Assembly: GCA_013287135.1 (NCBI GenBank)
Contig: JABDEK010000018.1
Span: 1-62,430 of the forward strand
Direction of reading: 5' to 3'
Length of the DNA stretch: 62,430 bases
Source of the DNA: Acidobacteriota bacterium
Lineage (GTDB): Bacteria; Acidobacteriota; Terriglobia; Acidiferrales; UBA7541
The notes beneath the pieces are model-generated. The model saw only the letters and a list, made by a program, of their open reading frames with translations. It was not told where the DNA came from and did no database searches. This document shows, piece after piece, positions 26,046-34,733 of this stretch (position 1 is the first letter of the stretch; every line of letters starts with the position of its first letter). The translations under genes and the position numbers were made by a program.

Positions 26046-26849
26046 ATGCAACTTCAAAGTGACTATTTTGCCGCTTATCACAACCTAAAGCTGACGCGAG
26101 ATGCCAATGGTGTGCTGCTTGCTGAATTCCACACCAACGGCGGACCGTTTATCATGACCGCGCAATCTCACACAGAATTTGTCGATGCCTTCTACAGGAT
26201 CGGGCAAGATCGAGCGAACAAGATCGTAATCCTAACGGGCGCAGGCGGGCAGTTTATTACTGATGTCGATTGGTCCTCTTTCGGCGATGTCACCGATCCC
26301 GGCGTCTGGAGTCAGGTTCACGACGAAGGTCTTCAGGTCTTGGAAAACATAGCCAACATACGAGTGCCGGTCATCGCGGCGATCGAGGGACGCGCTCATG
26401 TGCACTCAGACTACGCGCTACTTGCCAGTGTCATTGTGGCGGGAGAGGGTGCGACATTCCAGGATGTAGCGCATTTCGCCGCGGGCGTTGCACCCGGTGA
26501 CGGAATCTTTACGACGTGGAGTTACCGCGCCGGAGCCGGAAGAGCGGAGGCGTTCTTGCTGAACCCGCAGCCGCTGGCGGCGCGTACCGCGTATGAATGG
26601 GGAGTGGTCGCCGAAGTTGTGCCGAACGGCAAGGCGCTAAGTCGGGCACGAGAATTGGCGGAGTTGTATTTGAAGGCTCCGGAAGTGACGCGCCGCAACA
26701 CCCGCATCCACTTTATTCAACCGTTGAAGGAGCGCATCGTGCATGAAGTTGGCTATGGATTGTCGCTGGAAGGAGCATCGTCTGCCGCGCTCATGAAATC
26801 AATGAAAGCCAAGAGTGAACCTGATGCTCGCAAGGGAAAATCGGCATGA
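26046..26849 (+). CDS. Crotonase-superfamily hydrolase resembling 6-oxocamphor hydrolase
   Basis: The 267-residue enzyme has the crotonase fold signature VIAAIEGRAHVHSDYALLA and FQDVAHFAAGVAPGDGIF. In 6-oxocamphor hydrolase a His in the first segment and a His-Asp pair in the second carry out retro-Claisen cleavage of beta-diketones; here equivalent His and Asp residues are visible. The usual enoyl-CoA hydratase glutamates are not obvious. This supports C-C bond hydrolysis rather than hydration, though that is inference. AGGAG before the ATG at 26046 decides the start. Confidence 0.75.
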   Translation: MQLQSDYFAAYHNLKLTRDANGVLLAEFHTNGGPFIMTAQSHTEFVDAFYRIGQDRANKIVILTGAGGQFITDVDWSSFGDVTDPGVWSQVHDEGLQVLENIANIRVPVIAAIEGRAHVHSDYALLASVIVAGEGATFQDVAHFAAGVAPGDGIFTTWSYRAGAGRAEAFLLNPQPLAARTAYEWGVVAEVVPNGKALSRARELAELYLKAPEVTRRNTRIHFIQPLKERIVHEVGYGLSLEGASSAALMKSMKAKSEPDARKGKSA

Positions 26850-27047
26850 AGAGAGTCTCAGGTTCCGGGATTGCCCCATAGCTTTAGTCCAAGCATCAAG
26901 TCCTGGTCCGCACAAACCGCACATCATGTGAGTTGGCGCGCCGTTACTAGTGATAATTAGGATTTCACAACATCCATCTGGCGATTCCTTTCCGCGCATC
27001 TGCCAAGCCGGATTTCCGATTATACGAACCAGCCGGAAGGAACGGCG

Positions 27048-27605
27048 CTAGCGCGGAAAGCCGGCGGACTCCTTTATGCCGGCGCATTGATTGCAGTGGC
27101 GCGCGGAGTGGCCGGCGGCGAGGATGAACCATTGGTAGCAATCGAGTTCGCCGAAGAAGGGATGCTGCATGAAATAGTGGCGCAACTCCTTGGTATCGAC
27201 CGCGGTGGTGGCGAATTCGATGGTGCGCCGGCGGGCGGCATCGAATTCGTTTAGAAGATCGGCGACCGGCCAACGCGAAGTGGGGAGCAGGCGTTCGGGC
27301 GCGGTGAGTGGCTGGGCCACGCGGCCAAAATTTGCCAGCAGCTGTTCGTCGGTCACAGCAGATTTCTTTTCGGGCTCTGGCGGCATCTGGAGCGTCCGTG
27401 CCAGGCCGGCAAGGATGCTCTGCTCGACGATCGTGATGTGCTCCAGGTTTTCTGCTACCGACCAGCGGCTCGCGTCCGGGCGATATTGAAGTTGCTGGGG
27501 CGTGAGCCCGCGAGCGGTGCGATGGACGAGATCACGGGTTTCTGAGAAGCGGTCGAACATCACCTCGCGTTCGACTGGAGTAATAATGGCCGGCCTCCCG
27601 AGCAA
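27048..27605 (-). CDS. DinB-superfamily protein
   Basis: The product is a DinB-like four-helix protein: ITPVEREVMFDRFSETRDLV, SRWSVAENLEHITIVEQSI with the metal-binding His, and later HPFFGELDCYQWFILAAGHSARH with two more His. Such proteins act as metal-dependent thiol transferases or are uncharacterised. The start is uncertain: the frame begins at a TTG (27605) with no good ribosome site, whereas GGGAGG lies six bases before an ATT codon in the natural N-terminal position. ATG at 27560 would cut into helix 1. Confidence 0.8.
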   Translation of the reverse strand: MLGRPAIITPVEREVMFDRFSETRDLVHRTARGLTPQQLQYRPDASRWSVAENLEHITIVEQSILAGLARTLQMPPEPEKKSAVTDEQLLANFGRVAQPLTAPERLLPTSRWPVADLLNEFDAARRRTIEFATTAVDTKELRHYFMQHPFFGELDCYQWFILAAGHSARHCNQCAGIKESAGFPR

Positions 27606-27781
27606 TACGGAATATTAAGGACGCGATTTGAGCGCCATCATACTCCTCGTAGTAGCGAAACGGGAAAAGGGATTATCCCGCCCGATCGACTAGCGCCTGT
27701 GACTTATCGGGAGTTATGCGCAGTTCTTGTTAGACCGGAGGAAAGATGGAATCGGAACTGGATGCTATGAAGGCCAGTGAC

Positions 27782-28279
27782 TCACTTAAGATTCATGGTG
27801 CCGCGGCATTTGACCGCACCGCACCGGCAAACCCTTCTGGGCGCATCTTTGCCAACAGCATAATCCACTGTCAACTCTTCGCCTGAACGAATTTTGCGGC
27901 GGCTAAAAAAGAACAGACGCCCGCGAATTCGCCGCGGAGTAAGATTAGGCTTGCAAGAATGGTTGATCAGCTCGGCGCCGCTTCCTCTCACCGCGCCATT
28001 TATAATCCAATTGTGATTCAGCTGTGCGAGGTAATCATTTTTCGGAGCACCACGTCTCTCAAGCTTTCTTTCGAGCCTTGCAGCTTGCGCCCAAGTGAGC
28101 CGCTGACCCATATATTCAATCACCTTCCTGCCGCGCGGGATAGCTTCCTCAGCAAAAATGCCAGTGCCGTGTATCGTGGATTTGTCGATGAGCAACCGGT
28201 ACCGCGAGTTCCGCGGAGCTATATAAGATTCTCGCGATCTTTGTTGGTGACGACTCATATGATTCCGAACGCGTGACAT
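27782..28279 (-). CDS. SET-domain protein (lysine methyltransferase-like)
   Basis: The 165-residue protein is a compact SET domain: STIHGTGIFAEEAIPRG (SET-N), ELINHSCKPNLTPRR (SAM-binding knot, NHSC), EELTVDYAVG (Tyr-containing) and a post-SET zinc cluster CRCGAVKCRGTMN. All signature residues are kept, so it may use SAM to methylate a protein lysine. Stand-alone bacterial SET proteins exist in several phyla; the target is unknown. It has no visible partner gene. Confidence 0.88.
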   Translation of the reverse strand: MSRVRNHMSRHQQRSRESYIAPRNSRYRLLIDKSTIHGTGIFAEEAIPRGRKVIEYMGQRLTWAQAARLERKLERRGAPKNDYLAQLNHNWIINGAVRGSGAELINHSCKPNLTPRRIRGRLFFFSRRKIRSGEELTVDYAVGKDAPRRVCRCGAVKCRGTMNLK

Positions 28280-28641
28280 GTTTGAGCCTCATTTTCGTGA
28301 TCTGGCTTGGGGAATCACCTCTTAACCTGTTTGAGTTCGTCCGCCGATGTGGACCAAGCGTTGGAAGCCGCATCAGCACAACAGTCGGCTCCTTCAGACG
28401 ACCTCTAATAGGGGTATCGGAAATGGGAGGCAAAACACGACAGGGTGGCGAAAAACTTTATTGAGTCAGGTATGTCCGTGATCCTGGAGTCCGGTCATCC
28501 GACTTATCGTCCAAGTTCAATTTGTTGAGGAAAATGAAAATGCGCAACTCGTGCGGTTTGTGCTCAGTAGCACGAATTTACCGAGCCTATGGCTCACGGA
28601 ATTGTCAATTCTGGTTTGTAGGTCTCGCTCCTGCGAGGGTT
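28280..28641. other. Non-coding interval, nothing recognised
   Basis: About 360 bases between two leftward genes. It should contain the promoter of the SET gene. No stable hairpin with a T-tract and no supported frame were seen. Confidence 0.4.
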
Positions 28642-29913
28642 TCAATTGTCACCTGGAACTCGGCCTGAATTTGACGAATCATGCTGGTACTTTGGCCAGG
28701 CGCTTTGCATCAGCCCGCGACTTGCTGTCTGCACCGCATAGATGGCGCCTTCTTGCGTTGCAATATAAAGGGTTCCGTCAGGAGCTAGAGCTGGGGACCC
28801 TCCGAAGGACCCCTGCAGCGGCAGTTCCCAGAGCATACGGCCCTCGGGCGACAACGCTATCAGTCTCTGTGCCCCAAGTACGTAGATCGTTCCATCACTT
28901 CCCAGAACGGGCGCGGGCAGCTCCTGATTAAGGACCGGGTTGGGCGATTGAAATTTCCATTTCAGGCTGCCGTCCGGCGAAAATGCATAGAGGAAGCCTT
29001 GGGGGTATGAAACCGCAAAGACCGTGCCGTCTGATGCAATCACCGGGGAGGTCCGAAAGCCCTGATCGCCAACATCGAAGGTCCATTTGAGAGCACCGTG
29101 CGCATCCACGGCGAGGAACTTCTGATTAACCAGAGAACCAACGTACAGGGTTCCGTCCGAACCCACTGCAATGGGAGTATCGGCCCAGACTTCCCAGGTT
29201 TCCGGAGGTGAGTTGCTTGCCACTCGTGGGTCATAGGTGAAGATTGAATCGCGGGGATAAGTCCAAAGCGTTTTTCCCTCCCGGTCAACCGCCACAATCT
29301 GCCGGCCAGTAAGAGACGCAAGAACTCCGTCCTTCAACATCACGGGCGCGGACTCACGGTCTAACGCGGCCCGCGACCATATTTGCCTGCCGTCATCCTT
29401 GTTTAGGGCGCAGAATTTGTCCCCACACTCCGCATACAGCACATTACCGTCGAAGGTGCTGCCTTGATCATCCTGCCACATCCTGCCTGGCGAGCAGGCT
29501 GTTTCCCAACGCTTCAGTCCGGAGGACGTGAGCGAGTACACTGCGGTCAAGGTCGTAAAGTAGATGTTCTCATTCCGGTCCTGCAGCAGCCCGCCTGCAA
29601 TAAATTCGGGCACGCGATATTGCCATCGCATCGCACCGGAAGAATCCAGGGAAAACATAGTCCCGCTTATGCTGCCGAGATATAGCTCTCCATCGTTCCC
29701 TAATAGCGGCGAAGTCGCGAAACCTTGCCCATCTGCGAATGACTTGGTCCACTTGATGTAGGGGACATGCGAGGGCAGGGCACGCCTGGCGATACGGTAC
29801 TGATAGAAAATGCATCCGAAGGCAGCCACAATTACAACGCACAGAATCAACCGTGTTGCTCTCGGTGGCCAACCGGGCGCTTGATGCGCTGTGTGAAGGT
29901 TCTCTGCGGACAC
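28642..29913 (-). CDS. Membrane-anchored PQQ-like beta-propeller protein
   Basis: The 423-residue protein has one N-terminal membrane helix (about 20-40) and an outer domain of seven to eight PQQ-like blades, each with a DGTLYxG strand and a W-containing turn (GNDGELYLGSISGTMFSLD, SDGTIYVLGAQRLIALSPEG). It lacks the residues of a quinoprotein dehydrogenase and probably has a binding or structural role, as BamB-like propellers do. It is divergent from the small secreted gene at 29998. Confidence 0.85.
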   Translation of the reverse strand: MSAENLHTAHQAPGWPPRATRLILCVVIVAAFGCIFYQYRIARRALPSHVPYIKWTKSFADGQGFATSPLLGNDGELYLGSISGTMFSLDSSGAMRWQYRVPEFIAGGLLQDRNENIYFTTLTAVYSLTSSGLKRWETACSPGRMWQDDQGSTFDGNVLYAECGDKFCALNKDDGRQIWSRAALDRESAPVMLKDGVLASLTGRQIVAVDREGKTLWTYPRDSIFTYDPRVASNSPPETWEVWADTPIAVGSDGTLYVGSLVNQKFLAVDAHGALKWTFDVGDQGFRTSPVIASDGTVFAVSYPQGFLYAFSPDGSLKWKFQSPNPVLNQELPAPVLGSDGTIYVLGAQRLIALSPEGRMLWELPLQGSFGGSPALAPDGTLYIATQEGAIYAVQTASRGLMQSAWPKYQHDSSNSGRVPGDN

Positions 29914-29997
29914 TCGATTTCCTTGCTCTCTCGTGACTCTAAGCGGATGCTAACATGATCGAGAAGACATTCAACCGTCCGTGAAGCGAGGCCATCA

Positions 29998-30375
29998 ATG
30001 TGGATGTTCTTATTTCTTTTTTTCATGCAAGCGAATCCCAACCCTTGCCAAGCTCCACCAGGCCAAACTCAGCCGCCATCTCTAATCGTCCAAGTCGTTG
30101 ACCCGGGTTGGCTGCCCATCCCAGGAGCGGAGGTGACGCTCAAACCGTTACGTGAGGAGGCACAACTAAAATCGAACCGTGCGGAAACCGATAAAGATGG
30201 GTATGCGAAGTTCTTTGTCCCGGGCGATGCTGATTATGCGATCGAGGCGCGATGGTACGGTTTCAGGCGCGAGAGTCTGAAATCCGTCCATCTCTTCAAG
30301 GCCGCAGGTTCATCCAGCCCCGCCTACATTCAATTTAGGCTGCGCCTTTCTGGGCCCGGCACAACGGTTTATTAA
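29998..30375 (+). CDS. Small secreted carboxypeptidase-regulatory-like domain protein
   Basis: The 125-residue protein has a short signal peptide (MWMFLFLFFMQANPNPC) and one prealbumin-like fold: LIVQVVDPGWLPIPGAEVTL, RAETDKDGYAKFFVPGDADY and YGFRRESLKSV. This domain usually helps surface or TonB-receptor assembly. A cysteine at residue 17 might be lipidated, but the lipobox is poor. It ends just before the group II intron remnant. Confidence 0.75.
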   Translation: MWMFLFLFFMQANPNPCQAPPGQTQPPSLIVQVVDPGWLPIPGAEVTLKPLREEAQLKSNRAETDKDGYAKFFVPGDADYAIEARWYGFRRESLKSVHLFKAAGSSSPAYIQFRLRLSGPGTTVY

Positions 30376-31190
30376 GGGACCCCAACCCAACTGTTGCGGT
30401 AGGGACGACCATCGCTGATCGCCCCCCGCGCAGAACCGTACGAGCGGCTTTACCGCATACGGCTCCCACCTTGGATGAATGACGAGGAGTACAGCGACTC
30501 GTACACCGCTCAATCCCTGGAACACACGGTTTCCCCGCACTGTGTCGGGTGAGTGTTGAATCAAGCGATGTTCTCCTTGGTCCGCGCCCTTTTCTCCCCA
30601 GGCTCCGCCGAAGATCGCTCCTCTTTGTTCGTCTGGTTCATCGATGGTATGGCGCGGTCCGACTCCTCCAGAGCGTGCGCGTCTGCATTGTAGCTTTGCA
30701 CCTTCGCAGACCGGCCTCGTTCCTTTTCTGGTCGAGGCGCTCTAGAGGTCTCCCGGTTCTCGTGCATGTTGTTTCTCAGCGTGCGCGGGGTCTAAGACTA
30801 CGCAGGACCGCTGCTCGCTCGCGTTTATCGCGAACAGCCGTGTTGCCTTCCCCCATCAGGAGAGAGTCGGCGTCCTGATTTTGCGTTTTTCGAAGCTCAA
30901 TAACCCGGCCCACCGATACCCCTGTCTACACTTCAAGTGACATCTCACGATGCCTCCTGCAAGACTGAGGGCCAAGATGGAGTCGCTGTCTCCTTCCTTG
31001 TAGGACTCTTTCATTCCTTACAACATGCCGGTTTATCCCGGCGCACCCTGATAAACGCACAAACCGGACTTCTCCGGTAATCCGACCAGGAGTTAGGACG
31101 CTGAAGCTTCCCAGAAGGGGATGAATCCGTGGGTCTCGTTTCGTTTACTTCCGTGTGCCAACAAACCGTGAATTGAATGGTAGGTTCGGC
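30376..31190 (-). mobile_element. Group II intron remnant (domains V-VI and flanks, no intact reverse transcriptase)
   Basis: On the minus strand 30465-30433 forms a 33-nt domain V: GAGCCGTATGCGG, a short loop, then CCGCTCGTACGGTTC, with the catalytic AGC at its start. A domain VI-like helix follows toward 30395. Upstream (higher coordinates) the translated debris near the domain V resembles the non-coding linker usually found after group II intron maturases, but no reverse-transcriptase frame exists. The outer border is uncertain; the stretch to about 31190 has no gene and may belong to the intron. Confidence 0.55.
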
Positions 31191-31366
31191 CGTCTATCAA
31201 CTGCTTATGGCACGCGGCAAGATTCTTTGTAAGGTTTTTTGCCTATCTGAGACTACCTGAATAGGGACGGCTAAGAACACGAGGGCGCAAATCCAACTGT
31301 CGGATTCCAGCTCTGGCGGCTTCGATTTCTTGGATGGCCGGACCAATCCTGATTCAGGAGAGAAAA

Positions 31367-32380
31367 ATGACATTCGCAAATCCAGCGAAGGCCGCTGAAA
31401 ACTTGCCCGCATTATCGACTGAATCTTTCCAGCCAAGTTCCCATCCCACGTTCGGGTTGAGATCAATTGTTGTTGGGCCCAACGGTCTGCGTGCCGGCTG
31501 GCGGGTGCTCATGTTCATCACGTTGTTTGCGGTTCTGCTTGGAGGTTTCGTTCTCATCCGAGCAGGCGGGCCTGAAGCCTTTCGGGAGCAGTACAGGAAC
31601 CAGAATCAGAGTCAGATTACGATCACGCCGCTTTTGATGGGCGGGTCGGAAGCAATCACCTTGCTGGTTCTCTGCGTCGCTGCGCTGGTGATGGGCAAAA
31701 TTGAGCATCGCAAATTCGGCGAGTATGGTCTGCCCCTGCGATTGGCGCTGAGAAAGGATTTCTGGGTTGGGTCTCTAACAGGCTTTTTGGCGATCAGCGG
31801 CACGCTGCTGACGATGTTTCTGCTGCACGGGTTCCGCGTAACCGGCCTGGCGCTTCACGGGACGGCAATTTTGTCCTCGCTTTTCGGGTGGGCCATTGCA
31901 TTTCTGCTGGTCGGCCTTGTTGAAGAATTCTTGTTTCGCGGATACATCCAGTACACACTCACTTCCGGAATCGGCTTCTGGCCAGCGGCGTTCGTGATCT
32001 CAGGCTTGTTCGGCTTGGGCCACTTCTTCAATTCGCACGAGAATGCGGTAGGCTCCGAGGCGGTGGTGCTGTTTGGACTCCTTCTGTGCCTGTTTTTGCG
32101 GCGGACCGGAAATCTCTGGTGTGCGGTCGGCTTTCATCTAGGCTACGACTGGGGACAAATGTTCTACGGAGTTCCTGACAGCGGCATCGTGCCCTACCAC
32201 AATCTGCTCAATTCCACGTTAAGCGGACCGCAGTGGCTGACCGGCGGGATGGTTGGTCCGGAGGCCAGTTTCTTGACGCCGCTGGCATTGCTAGTTGTAG
32301 CTCTAATTTTCAGCCGCTACTATCCCGAGACTCGGTATCAGGTCGAGAAACGACAGTCGATGCCAGTGACCGTCTCGTGA
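31367..32380 (+). CDS. CPBP-family intramembrane metalloprotease
   Basis: The 337-residue protein has about eight membrane helices and the Abi/CPBP motifs: EEFLFRGYIQ at about 186 (catalytic EE and R), GLGHFFNSH (His) and HLGYDWGQM (His). These glutamates and histidines bind zinc in Rce1-like proteases. The ATG at 31367, preceded by AGGAGAG, is preferred over one at 31334. Its substrates are unknown. Confidence 0.88.
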   Translation: MTFANPAKAAENLPALSTESFQPSSHPTFGLRSIVVGPNGLRAGWRVLMFITLFAVLLGGFVLIRAGGPEAFREQYRNQNQSQITITPLLMGGSEAITLLVLCVAALVMGKIEHRKFGEYGLPLRLALRKDFWVGSLTGFLAISGTLLTMFLLHGFRVTGLALHGTAILSSLFGWAIAFLLVGLVEEFLFRGYIQYTLTSGIGFWPAAFVISGLFGLGHFFNSHENAVGSEAVVLFGLLLCLFLRRTGNLWCAVGFHLGYDWGQMFYGVPDSGIVPYHNLLNSTLSGPQWLTGGMVGPEASFLTPLALLVVALIFSRYYPETRYQVEKRQSMPVTVS

Positions 32381-32487
32381 TGTTTTGGCCACCTCGGAGA
32401 ACTTCTTAAACTTTGCGTTTTACGTTTTCTGTCCGAAAGAGCGATGCGTATTCAGCCAAAGATCGACTTGCTGGCCAGGACACAATC

Positions 32488-33009
32488 GTGAGTGAAGGCC
32501 GCCACGATTTGGAAGAGCAATTCGATCGCATTCTTAGCGAGCATGGGGCCGCCGTCTCGCGGCTGGCGTTCAGCTATGAGACGGTGGCGAGTGTGAGAGA
32601 AGAGCTGGTGCAGGACATTGCGTTGGCGATATGGCAAGCGCTGGCTCACTTTCGAGGCGAGTGCTCGGAGCGAACATTCGTGTACCGCATTGCCCATAAT
32701 CGCGGGCTTAGCCATGTATGGAAGCGACGGCCTCCTCATCAGCCGCTGGAGGAGATTGAAGAGTCCGACCAGCCGATTGATCCGCGACCGCATCCGGAGG
32801 AGCAGGTGGCGCAAGCCGACCGGCGGACGCGGCTTATGTCGGCGATTCAATCGCTGCCCGTGGCTCACCGGCAAATGATCGTACTCATGCTCGAAGGCTT
32901 GTCGCACGCACAAATGGCTGAGGTGCTGGGCATTACGGAAAACAATGTGGCAGTGCGTCTGAACCGTGCAAGGAACATGCTGAAGGACGCGTTAGGAGAG
33001 AGACCATGA
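32488..33009 (+). CDS. ECF-type RNA polymerase sigma factor
   Basis: The 173-residue protein has region 2 (EELVQDIALAIWQALAHFRGE then ERTFVYRIAHNRGLSHVWKR) and region 4 (SLPVAHRQMIVLMLEGLSHA then QMAEVLGITENNVAVRLNRA). A GTG at 32488 with AGGA upstream is the likely start; the frame can be read back to a TTG at 32413. Its last codons overlap the next gene by 4 bases (ATGA), so the two are translated together. Confidence 0.88.
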   Translation: MSEGRHDLEEQFDRILSEHGAAVSRLAFSYETVASVREELVQDIALAIWQALAHFRGECSERTFVYRIAHNRGLSHVWKRRPPHQPLEEIEESDQPIDPRPHPEEQVAQADRRTRLMSAIQSLPVAHRQMIVLMLEGLSHAQMAEVLGITENNVAVRLNRARNMLKDALGERP

Positions 33010-33623
33010 TCGAAGACCGCGAACTTGATGCGTGGCGCGAACAATGGAGCAGCGCCGCGGACCCTTCAGCCGACTTCCAGCGCAATTTCCAGCGCAAGGT
33101 CCAGCAGAGGATTAAGCGCGAGGACCGGCGCTTCGCCCTTGGCAATGTCCTCTCGGTGATCGCGTTCGTGGGGATTCTGATTTTTGCTCTGTACATGCGG
33201 CATCAATCGAGCTGGATGGGAACAGGCTGGGCGACGAGTATATGCGTCTTAGTATTCGTATCGGCCGGAATTCGGATATGGGTTTTGCGCCGAACGTGGA
33301 GTCCTGAGACACAGTCAACGCGCGCGTTCGTCGAACTTTGGTACAAAAGAGTGGCGGCTCGAATCCTTCTGCTTCGGATCTCTACCTATTTGTCTATCGG
33401 CTGGCTTATTTTTTGTGCGGCACTTATAGCTGTTAATTGGTCAATCATTGGGCAGGACGTGAGGGCTCATCCTAAAGCCTGGGTTGCGTTGCTGGTTACC
33501 TGCGTGCTGATGCAGCCGGCGGTGCTGTGGTACGGGGCGGCTTGGCTCCGGCGCCGCAAACTCGCCGAACTGAACGAAGTAAAAAAAATCCTGGATGAAA
33601 TGAGCGGAAATAGCGCGCCGTGA
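33006..33623 (+). CDS. Four-helix membrane protein coupled to the ECF sigma, likely anti-sigma
   Basis: The 205-residue protein has a soluble N-terminus (LDAWREQWSSAADPSADFQR) and four membrane helices in two pairs, then a basic C-terminal tail. Its ATG overlaps the sigma stop (ATGA). Position and topology suggest it holds the sigma factor at the membrane. There is no zinc HxxxCxxC anti-sigma motif, so the binding mode would differ from ZAS proteins. Confidence 0.75.
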   Translation: MIEDRELDAWREQWSSAADPSADFQRNFQRKVQQRIKREDRRFALGNVLSVIAFVGILIFALYMRHQSSWMGTGWATSICVLVFVSAGIRIWVLRRTWSPETQSTRAFVELWYKRVAARILLLRISTYLSIGWLIFCAALIAVNWSIIGQDVRAHPKAWVALLVTCVLMQPAVLWYGAAWLRRRKLAELNEVKKILDEMSGNSAP

Positions 33624-33946
33624 AGTTCGGTCGTATACCCAAGTCCTGAGTTGCCTCTCAATGATTTACGCTGGATGCTGGTGTCTCTTGTTTAAGGCTG
33701 CTCTCGGAACTCCGTTCCCCAGATTTGCGGACAACACTTGAATCCGTTCCGTGCACGGAAGCGTCAAATAATTGCAGGCGGTTATGGGAACTGGACGAGG
33801 CGGAAGACTTAGAGGCTTAACCCAATGGAACTAATCATTATAGACACGTTCAACCTGCTATTGCTTTGCTACGTTTTTGCTCGATTGCTAGGCGTATATC
33901 GCGAGAAATAATCCAAAGTCCTTCTATGAGAAGGCCGATCGATGTC
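33624..33946. other. Non-coding interval before repeat copy B
   Basis: About 320 bases with no supported gene. A short frame near 33824 (MELIIIDTFNLLLLCYVFAR) has no ribosome site and stops after 29 codons. Confidence 0.35.
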
Positions 33947-34181
33947 AAGGCACACTTTTGGGTTTGCTGTTCGTGCCATGATTTTCTTTCTATTCAGCCA
34001 AGCCGCCCTCTGTCGCCATCCTTCTATCCGCACTCTTTAGTGAGCGATATTCGCTCGGTGCTAGGTGGGTGTTCTCGTTCAGTAGGTGCTGCTACCGGAT
34101 TAGCGTCCTCTCTTCTCACCTTTTCGGTGGGAGTTGGGCTCCAGGACTTAGTCGCAGTCACCTGGACTCGGCGGCTGAGCT
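33947..34181 (+). repeat. 235-bp dispersed repeat, copy B
   Basis: Nearly identical to the minus strand of 10332-10565. It is followed directly by sequence of a group II intron remnant, so the repeat may be part of an intron or a separate element that inserted beside it. Confidence 0.9.
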
Positions 34182-34600
34182 CGGCTGTTCGGATCAAAAC
34201 TTTTTAGGCCACCGCACGCATGGCTTTTTGGCTATTGCGCAGTGGTTCGTACACCTCGCCTCTCACCCACAACCGATGGAGCAGTACCGCCAACTTTCGC
34301 GCCACAGCCGCTACCGCTCGCTTCTTCGCATTTTTTTCCTCCTCGTTCCGCAAGCTTTTGTCCCCATTTCCGCAAATCACTTGGCAAGCGGACGAACAAT
34401 CTCCCGTGGGCGACATCGTGACACTTTCTCCGAGAGCCGGAAGCGGGAAATCCGCACATCCGGTTCGATGAGCGGGGTGTGAAGACGGAAGCATGGTTCT
34501 GCTAGTGAGGCACCGACGAACGAAAGAGTCGGCAACGGATAGGCTGAACCTAAACCACCGCGTCACACCTCGACTCCACACAAGGGAAGTATCACTTCCA
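34182..34600 (+). mobile_element. Group II intron remnant with domain V
   Basis: Positions 34434-34466 form a 33-nt domain V hairpin: GAGCCGGAAGCGG, GAAA-type loop, CCGCACATCCGGTTC, with the AGC triad. In one frame the region just before reads ESRKREIRTSGSMSGV, the usual translation through domain V after a maturase. No reverse-transcriptase domain remains upstream. The sequence differs from the remnant at 30.4 kb, so they are two separate introns. Outer limits are approximate. Confidence 0.6.
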
Positions 34601-34733
34601 CGGGCGGCTAATTTCTCGGGAGCCGAGTCCTCGTCGAAGTGAGCCGCGACAGCCGCTGTACCGATACGTCCTGGAATTGCGCCCTATCAGAGTAATACTA
34701 TCGGGTCGCGCCACCCACGAAAGGAGATGTGCG

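Noticed and set aside
26799..26999. 66-codon minus-strand frame ending in the crotonase gene
   Set aside because: No ribosome site or domain, and it overlaps the end of a supported gene.
27746..27886. 46-codon frame with GGAGG, antisense to the SET gene
   Set aside because: It has no family resemblance and runs through the 3' end of a well-supported gene.
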